Origin: JARIHD01 sp041743655 | GTDB taxonomy: Bacteria; Patescibacteriota; Saccharimonadia; Saccharimonadales; UBA4665 | Reading direction: 5' to 3' | NCBI GenBank assembly: GCA_041743655.1 | Contig: JBGTMJ010000010.1 | Coordinates: 1 to 15,589 of the forward strand | Length of the DNA: 15,589 bases | Shown here: positions 1 through 9,200 of the stretch, in pieces | How the letters are laid out: every line of letters begins with the position of its first letter | Position numbering within the stretch: the first letter of the stretch is position 1 | Translations under genes and position numbers: made by a program | Notes under the pieces: model-generated | Databases searched by the model: none | Told to the model about the DNA's origin: nothing | Seen by the model: only the letters and a program-made list of their open reading frames with translations

Positions 1-1653
1 CGCAATAGATGTACCACTCGTAAACTTCGCTAGCCTATTGTTGTTACCGCCAGGAGTAGAAACACTGCCACCTACACCAACACAGTTGCCAGCTGTTGTA
101 CAAACGTCGTACGTACCAGCAGTGGCAGTCTGTAAGCGATAGGTAACGTTTGCTGTCGGTGTCGCAAACGACAGCGTTGTGGTACTGGCGCCGCTGGTTG
201 CCGTCAATACAGTTGCGGCACTACCCTGCAAGGTTAGCGTTTGGCCAGCAGCACCGATCGTCAGAGGAGCACTGGGAGTGATATTATTTGTGTTCACCCC
301 TGCAAATGTAGGTGTCGAAGCATTACTGATGTTCTGTACTGTGTTAACAGCACCGCTAACGACCGAGAAATTAGTGCCATTAAAACTAGCTATACCCTTA
401 CTAACAGTGCCGGCATCATTAATGGTAATAGTGCTGCCAGCACCAGTAGCATTGGCAAGAGTTAACGTGCCTGATAGTCCATTGAGCGTGTCTACCCCGC
501 CACTTGGCGTCGGGCAAACTCCCCAAGTGGGCAGGCCGACTGTTGAGAGCAAACAAAGTCCTGCGCCGCCAGCTACAACTGAGCTGACAGCACCAACACC
601 TTGGCCAACCAAGACACCATTCGCAGCCAATGCCGTTGCACCAGTACCACCATTGGCAACCGTCAGCGCATTACTTAGTGTCAAGTTCCCGGATGTAACA
701 CTCAAACTGCCGGCAATGCCAACCGCCAAGCCGCTTTGCGTAATGATTGAGTTTTCGATATTTTGCGAACCAGTATAAACGGGTATAGTGCCACTCGTAC
801 CACCAGAACTGGTGATGGTTCCTGAACTGGATGCTACAGAAATAGTGAAGTTGCCATTGCCGCTGTTACCCACAGTTACATTCGGGCTACCCGACACAAG
901 GCTCAGAACACCGCTGTTGGTAAAATTAGTACCGTTAAGGACAATGCCTGGGCCAGCCGTAAGGGTAACCGCACCGGTTTGGCCCTGAACAGACAAAACA
1001 CCACTGTTCGATAGCCTGCCATTACTAAGCGCGAGCCCGCTGCCCAAGGTTAACGCACCACTTGCACCACCTATGCTCTGGATGCCAGTTGGCCCTGCAG
1101 CCGTCAAAAATACAAAACCCTGCCCATTGTAGTAAGCAAGTTGGTTAGTAGACTTGTCGTAATAAATCTGCCCGGGCTTGGCACCTGTAGGCTGCAATGA
1201 TGGCGCAATGAGTAAGTCATCATTCAGTAAAACAGGACCGTTAATAGTCACATTAGCAGCACCTACCAGTGCAGGATTAACACTTGCGACGAAGTTATCA
1301 AGGGAAATTTTTATCGTATCAAAGCGGTCAATGACAGTTGGAGCGGAGACAGAAGCAGCAGTATCGTGCTCTTTAGCACGATTGGCGGTCAAGAAGACAC
1401 CAGCTATGCCAGCGATCACTAACACCAGCAGTAGGACATCAGTCCTACTAAAAATATGCCAAAAAGATCGCCCTGTCTGACTTGACTGGCGCTCTAAATC
1501 AACGATCCTTGGAGCTTCAGTAGGCTCTAGTGATAACGCGTTGGAACCCCATAAGAGATCCTCAGGCACATCAACAAGAGGAGTACTGCCAGAGATTGGT
1601 GCACTCATACTAGCTCCATAGGCTGGAACGGTTTTCTGGTTTTTATTTTCCAT
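1..1653 (-). CDS. Long membrane-anchored surface protein, tail-fibre-like (partial, C-terminus beyond window)
   Basis: The reading frame is open from an ATG at 1653 to the left edge, giving the first 551 residues without a stop. Residues 1-70 are polar and probably cytoplasmic. One strong hydrophobic helix lies at about 72-90 and is followed by a lysine/arginine-containing stretch. There is no cleavable signal, so I infer an N-in, C-out anchored protein. After the helix the protein is rich in Gly, Ser, Thr, Asn and Val. It has a 'GQIYYDKSTNQLAYYNG' segment near 160-175 and a 'VANGGTGAT' motif, both familiar from phage tail fibres and long bacterial surface proteins. Cysteines occur in close pairs (CLLS...WGVC and DVCTTAGNC), suggesting disulfides outside the cell. 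The Shine-Dalgarno signal is weak. It sits 132 bases after the 280-residue exported protein and resembles the 2081-residue protein of this locus in style but not in N-terminal topology. Function is inferred as surface fibre or adhesin; the true length is unknown. Confidence 0.8.
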   Translation of the reverse strand, partial: MENKNQKTVPAYGASMSAPISGSTPLVDVPEDLLWGSNALSLEPTEAPRIVDLERQSSQTGRSFWHIFSRTDVLLLVLVIAGIAGVFLTANRAKEHDTAASVSAPTVIDRFDTIKISLDNFVASVNPALVGAANVTINGPVLLNDDLLIAPSLQPTGAKPGQIYYDKSTNQLAYYNGQGFVFLTAAGPTGIQSIGGASGALTLGSGLALSNGRLSNSGVLSVQGQTGAVTLTAGPGIVLNGTNFTNSGVLSLVSGSPNVTVGNSGNGNFTISVASSSGTITSSGGTSGTIPVYTGSQNIENSIITQSGLAVGIAGSLSVTSGNLTLSNALTVANGGTGATALAANGVLVGQGVGAVSSVVAGGAGLCLLSTVGLPTWGVCPTPSGGVDTLNGLSGTLTLANATGAGSTITINDAGTVSKGIASFNGTNFSVVSGAVNTVQNISNASTPTFAGVNTNNITPSAPLTIGAAGQTLTLQGSAATVLTATSGASTTTLSFATPTANVTYRLQTATAGTYDVCTTAGNCVGVGGSVSTPGGNNNRLAKFTSGTSIA

Positions 1654-1699
1654 ATCCGTTTCTGGTTTTTATTTCTGAGGGTTCAATCCCCTACTACAT

Positions 1700-1727
1700 G
1701 TTACACCGCTTATGGTATTACAAACAA
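1700..1727 (-). promoter_or_regulatory. Weak candidate promoter for the second long surface protein
   Basis: On the minus strand TTGTTT (1722-1727) lies 16 bases before TGTAAC (1700-1705). Each box matches only part of the sigma-70 consensus. The position, about 45 bases before the ATG at 1653, is suitable. The rest of the 132-base gap holds no recognisable gene or strong terminator, so read-through from the upstream gene is equally possible. Confidence 0.25.
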
Positions 1728-1785
1728 CTTAATTTTATTGCCGTAATTTGCCAATTTTGTTTGTATCGTTTTATGCATGGTAGCC

Positions 1786-2628
1786 TTATATGGCTAGAAC
1801 AAGGTAAACTATAAAAATCGTGAAAACAAATACTACAATCAGCGTACGGCCAACGCCCGAGAGGCTCTTGCGGACAGCACCTTCCGACAATGGGTTACGC
1901 CCGATCGAAATAAGGCCGGAACGAATGGCTGAATATAGGAGGACTGTCACACTAACAAACAATAGCATGAGTATGAGTCCTGCTACTAACACACGTATAG
2001 GTGAAACGTTCCGCCCGGCAATACTATTGACCACTTCTTGTAAGGCATTGGGTACAAAGGATTTACTACCGCTACCGATGGTATAGTAGGCTACGCCGAC
2101 TTGTACTGGCAATATCCCTACCTTTACTGTCTGTTCTTTACCGTCTTTGGTCGTGATCGTCTGTTCTTCGATAGACACACTGTTAAGATCACCTTGTGCA
2201 ATGCCTACGACAACCGTACTTTGGGTTGCCTTCATCCCAACACCTTCAATGGGCGAAGTGGTAATTTTGTCACCATTGACAATGCCACCGTTAATATCAC
2301 TAACGATTGCCGATGTAAGACCACTGGTTACGACTTGGACGCTACCCGCCCCACCCGATAATTCAATCAGCGGTTTTGCACCTACTACTCCTACTAGTCT
2401 GTCCGCACTTTCGATGCTGCTAAGCTCTACTGTATTGGTGTTACCTCTCTTAATGGCTACCAGCGATGTTGCAGCGATGTTGGCATCCTGGCTTTTAAAG
2501 CCCTGAGCAATGGACGAATCCGTTTGAGCCCTGGCCGGTGTTACAAGTAATAGCGATCCCAATGCAATAATAGCCAATACAATCAACAGAAGTTGACGTG
2601 TGTTTCGGTATATAGAAAGCATCAGCAT
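1786..2628 (-). CDS. Exported protein with a 'GVGMKAT' domain and C-terminal two-helix membrane hairpin
   Basis: I choose the ATG at 2628 (280 residues). A longer frame opens with TTG at 2652, but that codon overlaps a perfect -10 box, whereas AGGGG sits 8 bases before the ATG at 2628. Residues 11-34 form a signal peptide ending in an AxA-type site (PARA/QTD). The middle, about 35-205, is predicted to be outside the membrane. It contains 'VNGDKITTSPIEGVGMKAT' (about 117-135) and 'VVGIAQ', which resembles a segment I associate with long GIGT-repeat surface proteins of candidate-phylum bacteria. Two hydrophobic helices follow, at about 211-236 and 262-280, joined by a polar loop with 'IGRNPLSEG'. 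That layout recalls an ATP synthase c-subunit hairpin, but the second helix has no acidic residue, so ion translocation is unlikely. Function is unknown; a role in anchoring or assembling the neighbouring surface proteins is inference from context. Confidence 0.8.
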   Translation of the reverse strand: MLMLSIYRNTRQLLLIVLAIIALGSLLLVTPARAQTDSSIAQGFKSQDANIAATSLVAIKRGNTNTVELSSIESADRLVGVVGAKPLIELSGGAGSVQVVTSGLTSAIVSDINGGIVNGDKITTSPIEGVGMKATQSTVVVGIAQGDLNSVSIEEQTITTKDGKEQTVKVGILPVQVGVAYYTIGSGSKSFVPNALQEVVNSIAGRNVSPIRVLVAGLILMLLFVSVTVLLYSAIRSGLISIGRNPLSEGAVRKSLSGVGRTLIVVFVFTIFIVYLVLAI

Positions 2629-2651
2629 ATTATGGACCCCTACTCTAAACA

Positions 2652-2680
2652 ATTATAAGCCAGGTGATGTAAGCCACCAA
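2652..2680 (-). promoter_or_regulatory. Sigma-70 type promoter for the 280-residue exported protein
   Basis: On the minus strand a perfect TATAAT (2652-2657) lies 17 bases after TTGGTG (2675-2680). Transcription would start around 2645, which leaves a short leader containing AGGGG before the ATG at 2628. This placement is the main reason to reject the upstream TTG start at 2652. Confidence 0.65.
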
Positions 2681-2725
2681 AAGCTTTTTAGGTATGATGC
2701 CATATAAGGCTAGTATAATTAAGCA

Positions 2726-3241
2726 TTATTTTATGACCTGTAGATTGTTGAAAAACTTTCGCCATTCACTTTGCGTGAGATCCTTGCTAGGGTGTGCAAA
2801 CAGTAAAACGCCCTTGGTATTCATAACCGCAACTTGTTCACCATTTAAATGTGCTGGACGGGTCAGGTTGACTTTGCCTATATCTGTATCGAAGCTACTA
2901 TAGCCATTCATTTGGTCGATTACTTTTTGGTAATACTGTGGTATATCGTTAAAAGCTTCCGGTGTTGCCTGCTCTGTTATAGTATTCTTCACTCCGTAGC
3001 TAGTGATCACAAAACTCAAAACTTTTGTTCTGGTGTCGTACTTTATAGTGCTTCGATCCATGACAGTATCTTCGTTGTCTAGTGGATATAGCACAATAAA
3101 ATCAAGTTGATTCTTTATGTGGCTTGGTATAGTGGCTTGGACAGTAAGGTACTTCAACCCTATCATCACTCCTAGGCCTAGAACTATTACTGCCAAGAAA
3201 ACTATGAGTGCTATTTTACGACGTTGATGATTCAATCTCAT
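2726..3241 (-). CDS. Small single-pass membrane protein of unknown function
   Basis: The protein is 171 residues from the ATG at 3241. The frame is open further upstream to 3340, but that stretch overlaps the end of the 2081-residue gene, and a purine-rich AAGGAG lies just upstream of 3241 at a rather long 13-base spacing. The N-terminus is short and basic (MRLNHQRRK), followed by one hydrophobic helix at about 10-31. A soluble domain of about 140 residues is then predicted outside the cell. It is Cys-free, has mixed alpha/beta character and ends with 'TQSEWRKFFNNLQVIK'. I do not recognise the family. The gene starts 29 bases after the stop of the giant repeat protein with no visible terminator between them, so the two are probably cotranscribed. 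A role linked to that protein (membrane partner, export or anchoring) is inferred from position only. Confidence 0.75.
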   Translation of the reverse strand: MRLNHQRRKIALIVFLAVIVLGLGVMIGLKYLTVQATIPSHIKNQLDFIVLYPLDNEDTVMDRSTIKYDTRTKVLSFVITSYGVKNTITEQATPEAFNDIPQYYQKVIDQMNGYSSFDTDIGKVNLTRPAHLNGEQVAVMNTKGVLLFAHPSKDLTQSEWRKFFNNLQVIK

Positions 3242-3269
3242 GCTGAATGGGAAACTCCTTTTCCTCACC

Positions 3270-6200
3270 TTAATGTGGCTGCACATCAACCAGCATTGAG
3301 TATTGACAGTTGGTAGAAGCATTACAAGCGGCAGTCGCACCAGGCCAGATTATTAACCCAAGGTCTTTGTAGCCTGCTACTGCTGCAGCCGAGCCAGCAT
3401 AACCTAATGTTGTAGACGTTTGAGCAGTTTGACCAACTGTAATCGTACCCGTACCTACAACAAAGGCAGGGCCACCGGTAGTTAAAATAGCGTTGACTGT
3501 AGTCGTAGAGTTGCTGGTAGACCCAACGGCTACGACGCCCCGAACATTAGGGTCGGCAGCGAGATTGGTGACCCCGACTCTGTTTGCATTGGCACCATCC
3601 ATGGTCACAATCATACCAGGAGCAACGCCAGTCTGAGTACCATCCGTGAAGGTAACAAATTGCTTCCTGCTACTAACGAACGTCCGCGTATCGTAGATAT
3701 TTGTTATCGTAGAACCTGCTCCGGTCTTAACTGTAGCAAGGCATAAGACTGGGGCGGTAGCAGAAAAAGTTGGAACTGCCGCTGTCTGGGAGGCATTGCC
3801 CGTGGTAGCAACAGGTGAACCGTTAGTACCGTTAAGACAAATGTGGTAGAAAAGCGTGTTACCGTTCAAAGTGCTTACCGTTTGAGCAGCCGAAACAACA
3901 ACCTTGCGTCCACCAGAGTATGCAATACACGGTTCAACTGAAACTGATGTCGAACTAGCTCGTGAGACTTTGCATGGTCCGTTGTCTACAGCCGTAATAC
4001 CCCCAACATCACCTGGATCGCTACCAGAATCCTCGACCACGCCAAGCAACATGATTCCATGTTGGTCGGAAGAAATAATATCTTCCCAAGTTCCATTAAT
4101 ACAACCACGTATCCCTTGAGTGGTAGTATTGTTGGTTGTCGTAGCGCTACTATAGTAAATGCCGCCGGGGTTGATAGTTGTGGAGCAGTTACCTGCCGTT
4201 TCAGCTGAGGTCTGCGTACTAACATCAAGATCTAACAGAGTAATATTACCGTCCGAGGTACCGATCACAACACCGCGCGTTGAGGTAGTATAGGTAGGGG
4301 CAACCAGATTAAGGCCAAGACCACCTGATAACCCAGTATTGCCGAGTGTTATTACGCTCGTACCAGTAGCAGCGGCAATCTGTGTACCACCAATACGATA
4401 GAGGGCTGAGGTATTTATATCACCACCTTGGACATCCAGCTTGTAGCCGGGACTGGTCGTACCAATACCAATATTGTTGTTAAAGCCGGATATAGTTCCT
4501 CCGCCACTTCCCAGCTTAACTCCACCAATGGTAGCGTCCTGCACACCATATACACCTACCGTATTCCCTACATTGATGTCCCATAGCGCTGCATCGTCGC
4601 CACCCTGGAAGTACTTAGCGTTATTGGCGTTAGCATAAATCGCATTACTTGAGCGAATATCCCCTTGAACATCAAGCTTGTAGACAGGTGTAGGTGAACC
4701 AATAATCCCAATGCCTACGTTGCCAGTTGGTTGGAGTATGATATGGTCATCAGGGTCATTTGAAGTGCCGATGATCAGGCGGGCCGACTCACCAGCACCA
4801 CCAATTGTTGTATCATCCTGATACTGGATATAGCCGTAGTCGCTGCCTCTATTAACTTTACTGCGGAAAACAAGGCTGCTAGCGCCACCATTATCGTCGT
4901 GATCAATAATGACGGTACCTTGATCTGGGCCATGCACAGTTCCGGTGGCTTCTGCAACGTTTAGTCTGCCTGAAGGGCTAGCAGTCCCAATCCCAACGCG
5001 AGTAGCAGCAGTATCAGCAACAAACAGGTTGCTGGTGCCGGCTGCGTTCTGAATCTGGAAAGCAGTCGTAGAGTTAGTGAACGTTCGCAAAGTAGCACCA
5101 GCGTTAGCCAAACTGAGTGCTGTAGCTCCACCCTGGATAGCAACGGTAGTACTGGCATGTGAACCACCTGTGGCACCCGTACCACCAATAGTGATAGCTT
5201 GAGCGGCACTGTTACTGGTACTAATGGCAACAGTGTGAGCAGTGGCTCCATTACCGATCTGTATTTGGCCCGTATTACCAGCCTCCAGAGTCACGGCATT
5301 GTTGGCATTCAGGGCTGAGCCATTAGTGACGAGTTGTGTACCAGTCGCATTGTTCGTGTCAGCAATGTGTGTAGTAGAAGATAATGTGGAAGAGCCAACC
5401 GAGCCGATATTAATAGCACCTGATACACCACCCTGTAGCGACAGCGTGCTAGTGGTGTTGGTAGAACCAACCAGTATGGTTTTCGCATTGGCACCTGTAC
5501 CTATGTTGATCGCACCGGTTGTACCGGTGTCCATAGTGATGCCGCCGGCCCCGTTGGTGCCGATTACCACTGCCGTATTGGCAGTGGTGCCGCCTTGGAT
5601 ATTTATTAGTGTGCCAGCTGCAGCGTTACCTGAGCCTTGAGAGCCTAGGTTAGTTGAGCCGTTAACGTCTAATGGCACTTGAGGGCTAGAGTGGCCTATA
5701 CCGAGCCTGCCAGCAATATACGATTGTGCAGTTGAATCTGAGTATAAAGCATAATTATTGACTACCCCACCTGCGCCTGCCGTACCACCATTACCTGTAA
5801 TAAAAATCCCTCTATTATTATTAGTACCACTTGTATTACCTCCTTGATCTGGAAGCGTTAACTGGATGCCATATGCAGTATAACCTCCAGTGGTCGATGT
5901 ACCGGAAGCCGTATTACGCATATTTTGAATTTCAAGCCCCACCGCACCGGAAGCGACACCCGTTCCTGATATATTAGGAGTAGTGAACTTACCTAGTGAC
6001 AAGTTAGTGACCGTAGCTCCAGTGTTAAGAACAGCACCAAGATTCATTGCCTGACCATAGCTTACAGTTCCTCCATTACCCACGGCGTTGAGAACGCCAG
6101 TAATACCTACAAGCCCTGTTAAGGTTCCAGAAGTGCCTGTAAAATAGGCCTGGGCATTAAATGCCGCTCCAGTCGCAGCCCCTGCCGCCGACTCAGTAAG

Positions 6201-9200
6201 TGATGAACTTATACCTGATGCGTCCACTCCTGCTACTGTCTGTGACTGACTAATACTGCCGCCTGTAACACTTACGCCAGAATTAGCAATGGTTGTGGTA
6301 GTAGCACCAGCCCGGAGAGTCACTGTATTACTAGCATTCTGGATTGACCCTATAGTCACAAGCTGCGTACCAGTAGCATTGTTCGTGTCAGCGATGTGAA
6401 CAGTAGAAGAAAGCGTAGACGCGCCTACCGAGCCTATATTGATATTGCCTGCAGTTCCTCCCTGTAGATTCAGTGTGCTAGTAGTGTTAGTAGAACCTAT
6501 TGTTACTGTTTTAGCATTAGCACCACTGCCTATTAAGATGCTGCCCGTTGTACCACTGTCTATGGTAATCCCGCCTGCGCCGTTGGTACCGATTCGCACT
6601 GCCGTATTGGCAGTGGTACCACCTTGGAGGTTAATAAGCGTCCCGGCAACAGCATCACCTACACCAGACGAGCCTAAGCTTGCACTACCGTTCACATCCA
6701 GCAAAGTCTGTGGGTTAGTAGTACCAATGCCAACCTTACCCGTGCTTGTCACCTGCAAGCCTGCATTATATATTACATACGCCGTTGGGCTGGCATAGTC
6801 GACGGCAGAGGAAACAGTTAAGCTGGTGTTATTGTTAACCGCTGTTATTGTTCGCTTTACTCCATCAGCAAAGATAATCTCACTACCGACGGTAACGTTA
6901 CCCACCCAAGTAGTACCTGACCCGGTCACTGTTGTGCTCGACCCTGCAGTCGTGATAGTACCAGTACTGTATTGTACCGGTGAGACACTCAACGTATTGG
7001 TAGGGCTAGGGGTGCCGATACCAATACGCGCATTAGTGGTATCGGCAGTGAGTAGGTTACTACCCGCTGCATTCTGGATTTGAAAGGCAGTTGAGGAATC
7101 ACTGGCATTCTGATGCAGCAGCGTACCCGTAAACTTGTTGTTGCCAGTAAATGTCTGGGGGCCAGTGCCATTGAGCTTGGCAAGATTTGCATCGTTGGAC
7201 AGGTTAGATGAAGCGATCTGGGTACCACCAACACGGTAGACACCTGAGGTATTGACATCACCACCCTGGACATCAAGTCTGTGACCAGGATTCGTAATGC
7301 CTATGCCGACGTTGCCGCCGAATTCTTGGAGCACGATCGGATTTTTCGCAGAATTACCAACGTTGTGCGACTCTAGGCCAAGATAGTTCTGGCTGCCATT
7401 GTAATCACGATAGAAGTGTGCGAACTCACCACCGGATACATTGAACTGGAGAAGCTGCTCATAGGTGGTGGATGTTTCTCCTTGCGCACCTTGAATGGTC
7501 AGCCTCGATCCAGGGTTCGTTGTCCCGATGCCAACGTTGCCGTTGAAGGTAGCTACTCCTGTGGTTGGTGCACCAGACCCCACACTCAAGGTATCAAAGA
7601 GACGAACGTTACGATTACTACTCGAAGTACCTAAGCCGACTATGCTAAGAGAACCCGTGTCAAAACCACCGTAGTCGATAACACCTGCATTGATCTCATG
7701 ACCGCCAGTCTGTTGGAATCTGATCTGTGTACCACCAAGTGACGCATAGCTTGTGTTTGATGAGCCAGCACTCCCTGTAAGGCTTAATTTACCACCTGGA
7801 TTCGCTACCCCAATCCCTACATTGCCACCGTTCAGAATTGTTAATTTTTCAGAGATAGTGGCGGCTGCATCTGCGCCCCCGCTACTAGCTGCTGTATAGA
7901 AATGAATTCCTCCTGCGCCTTTTTCCTGATTGATCAGCGTTCCAAAGCCGCTGGCAGTAGTATATTTCCAACCAGAGTTATAGTAAAGATTGTCTGCTAA
8001 ATTAAGATCTGTTCCGGCAGTATAATCAACTAGTCCTCCTGCGCCTACCTGTAAAAGTCCTTTTGGATTCGTAGTGCCTATGCCAACATTGCCGTCATTG
8101 CGAACATAGAGAAGCGAGGTGCTACCACCTGAGTTAACAGCATTAATTGCTGCTCCAGTAGAATCACTTGTACTCCCCTGTATAACCAGTTCTGCTGTTG
8201 AGTTAGCCGCAGCAGCACCCATAGTTACTGTTCCAGTGTTACGGAATACTACATTAGTAAAATCACCGTCTCCTCCACCTCCAATGTGTAAATCATTGGC
8301 ACTATCATTAACAAGCGCCGTGCGTACCGTAGAACCAGTGCCCAAATCGACACACATGCGAGCAAAGCTGGTACATGCACCAACCGTCAGGAAAGCGTTC
8401 CAGGCACCACCGTTGTTATATCCAAAGAAAAGCGGCCTTGATCCAGACGTCTGGTCAGTCTGAATCGTTAAAGTAGGCGTAAAGCTGCTAGGATAACTTG
8501 GCGGTGTGCCGGTTACCCCGTTACTAATAACAACCTGGTTAGTTGTATAAGATGCTTTTTCAAGGTTCAGTTGAGCAATCGGGCTGACAGTACCAATACC
8601 AATGTTGCCGTCATTACGCGCAAACAGCAGCGAAGCGGAGGCAGAGTTCTGTATGTTCAGGGCTGCACTGGCATTGGTAGCGACCGAACCTTGGATGATA
8701 GTGTCGCCAGTAGGATTAATAGTTAAATCTCCTGACGCTGTAGTCAAGAGTGGCGTACTAAGGGATGTATCGGCTACACCAGCCCCGGAAATATGGAAGT
8801 TCGAACTAGACTGCAAGCTTGTCTGATTTTGAATATAGTTAGCAGCTGTGCCGGCCACAAACCCACAAGCTGTGGCAGACTGAAGGCAAACTATACCCGT
8901 TGCAGCCGGCAAACTTATGGTGTTGTTACCACTAGGTGTACCAGTATTTAAAGTTGTCGTGTGTGACCCTGTAACGCCGATTAGTGTGCCTGCGCGAAAA
9001 GCGTATGGAACCGCAGTCAGCTTCAAGCGAGGCGTCATTTCGGTCGTCTCCCATGATGCGCCGCCTGCCGCGCCGCCAATGCGCATACTTAGCCAGAGTT
9101 CCTGATCCCAATTAATCGTACCAGGGAAAGCCGTGACACTTCCCAGGCTAACGGTTAAGTATCCATTCACCACACGGACCAGATTCCCTGTCGTACGTGT

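Noticed and set aside
179..988. Plus-strand open frames of 199 and 66 codons
   Set aside because: They lie antisense to the partial repeat protein; the low-complexity Gly/Ser/Thr/Val coding sequence produces stop-poor complementary frames rich in Pro, Val and Leu, with no family resemblance.
1783..1799. Small inverted repeat TAGCC/GGCTA around the stop codon of the 280-residue gene
   Set aside because: Only five base pairs and no T tract on the minus strand, so it is not supported as a terminator.
2629..2652. Eight-codon N-terminal extension of the 280-residue protein from a TTG start
   Set aside because: The TTG overlaps a perfect -10 box, so it would not be in the transcript from that promoter; the ATG at 2628 has its own AGGGG.
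3242..3340. 33-codon N-terminal extension of the 171-residue membrane protein
   Set aside because: It overlaps the end of the giant gene; starting at 3241 places a basic residue cluster directly before the membrane helix, as expected.
3270..4200. Possible C-terminal peptidase S74 chaperone or LPXTG anchor on the giant protein
   Set aside because: GIGT-repeat proteins sometimes end in an S74 domain, but I see no matching Ser-Lys catalytic pattern and no sorting motif or terminal membrane helix in the last 300 residues.
5242..6798. Plus-strand open frames of 132 and 119 codons that resemble each other
   Set aside because: Their similarity simply mirrors the duplicated module of the minus-strand giant gene, so they are shadows.
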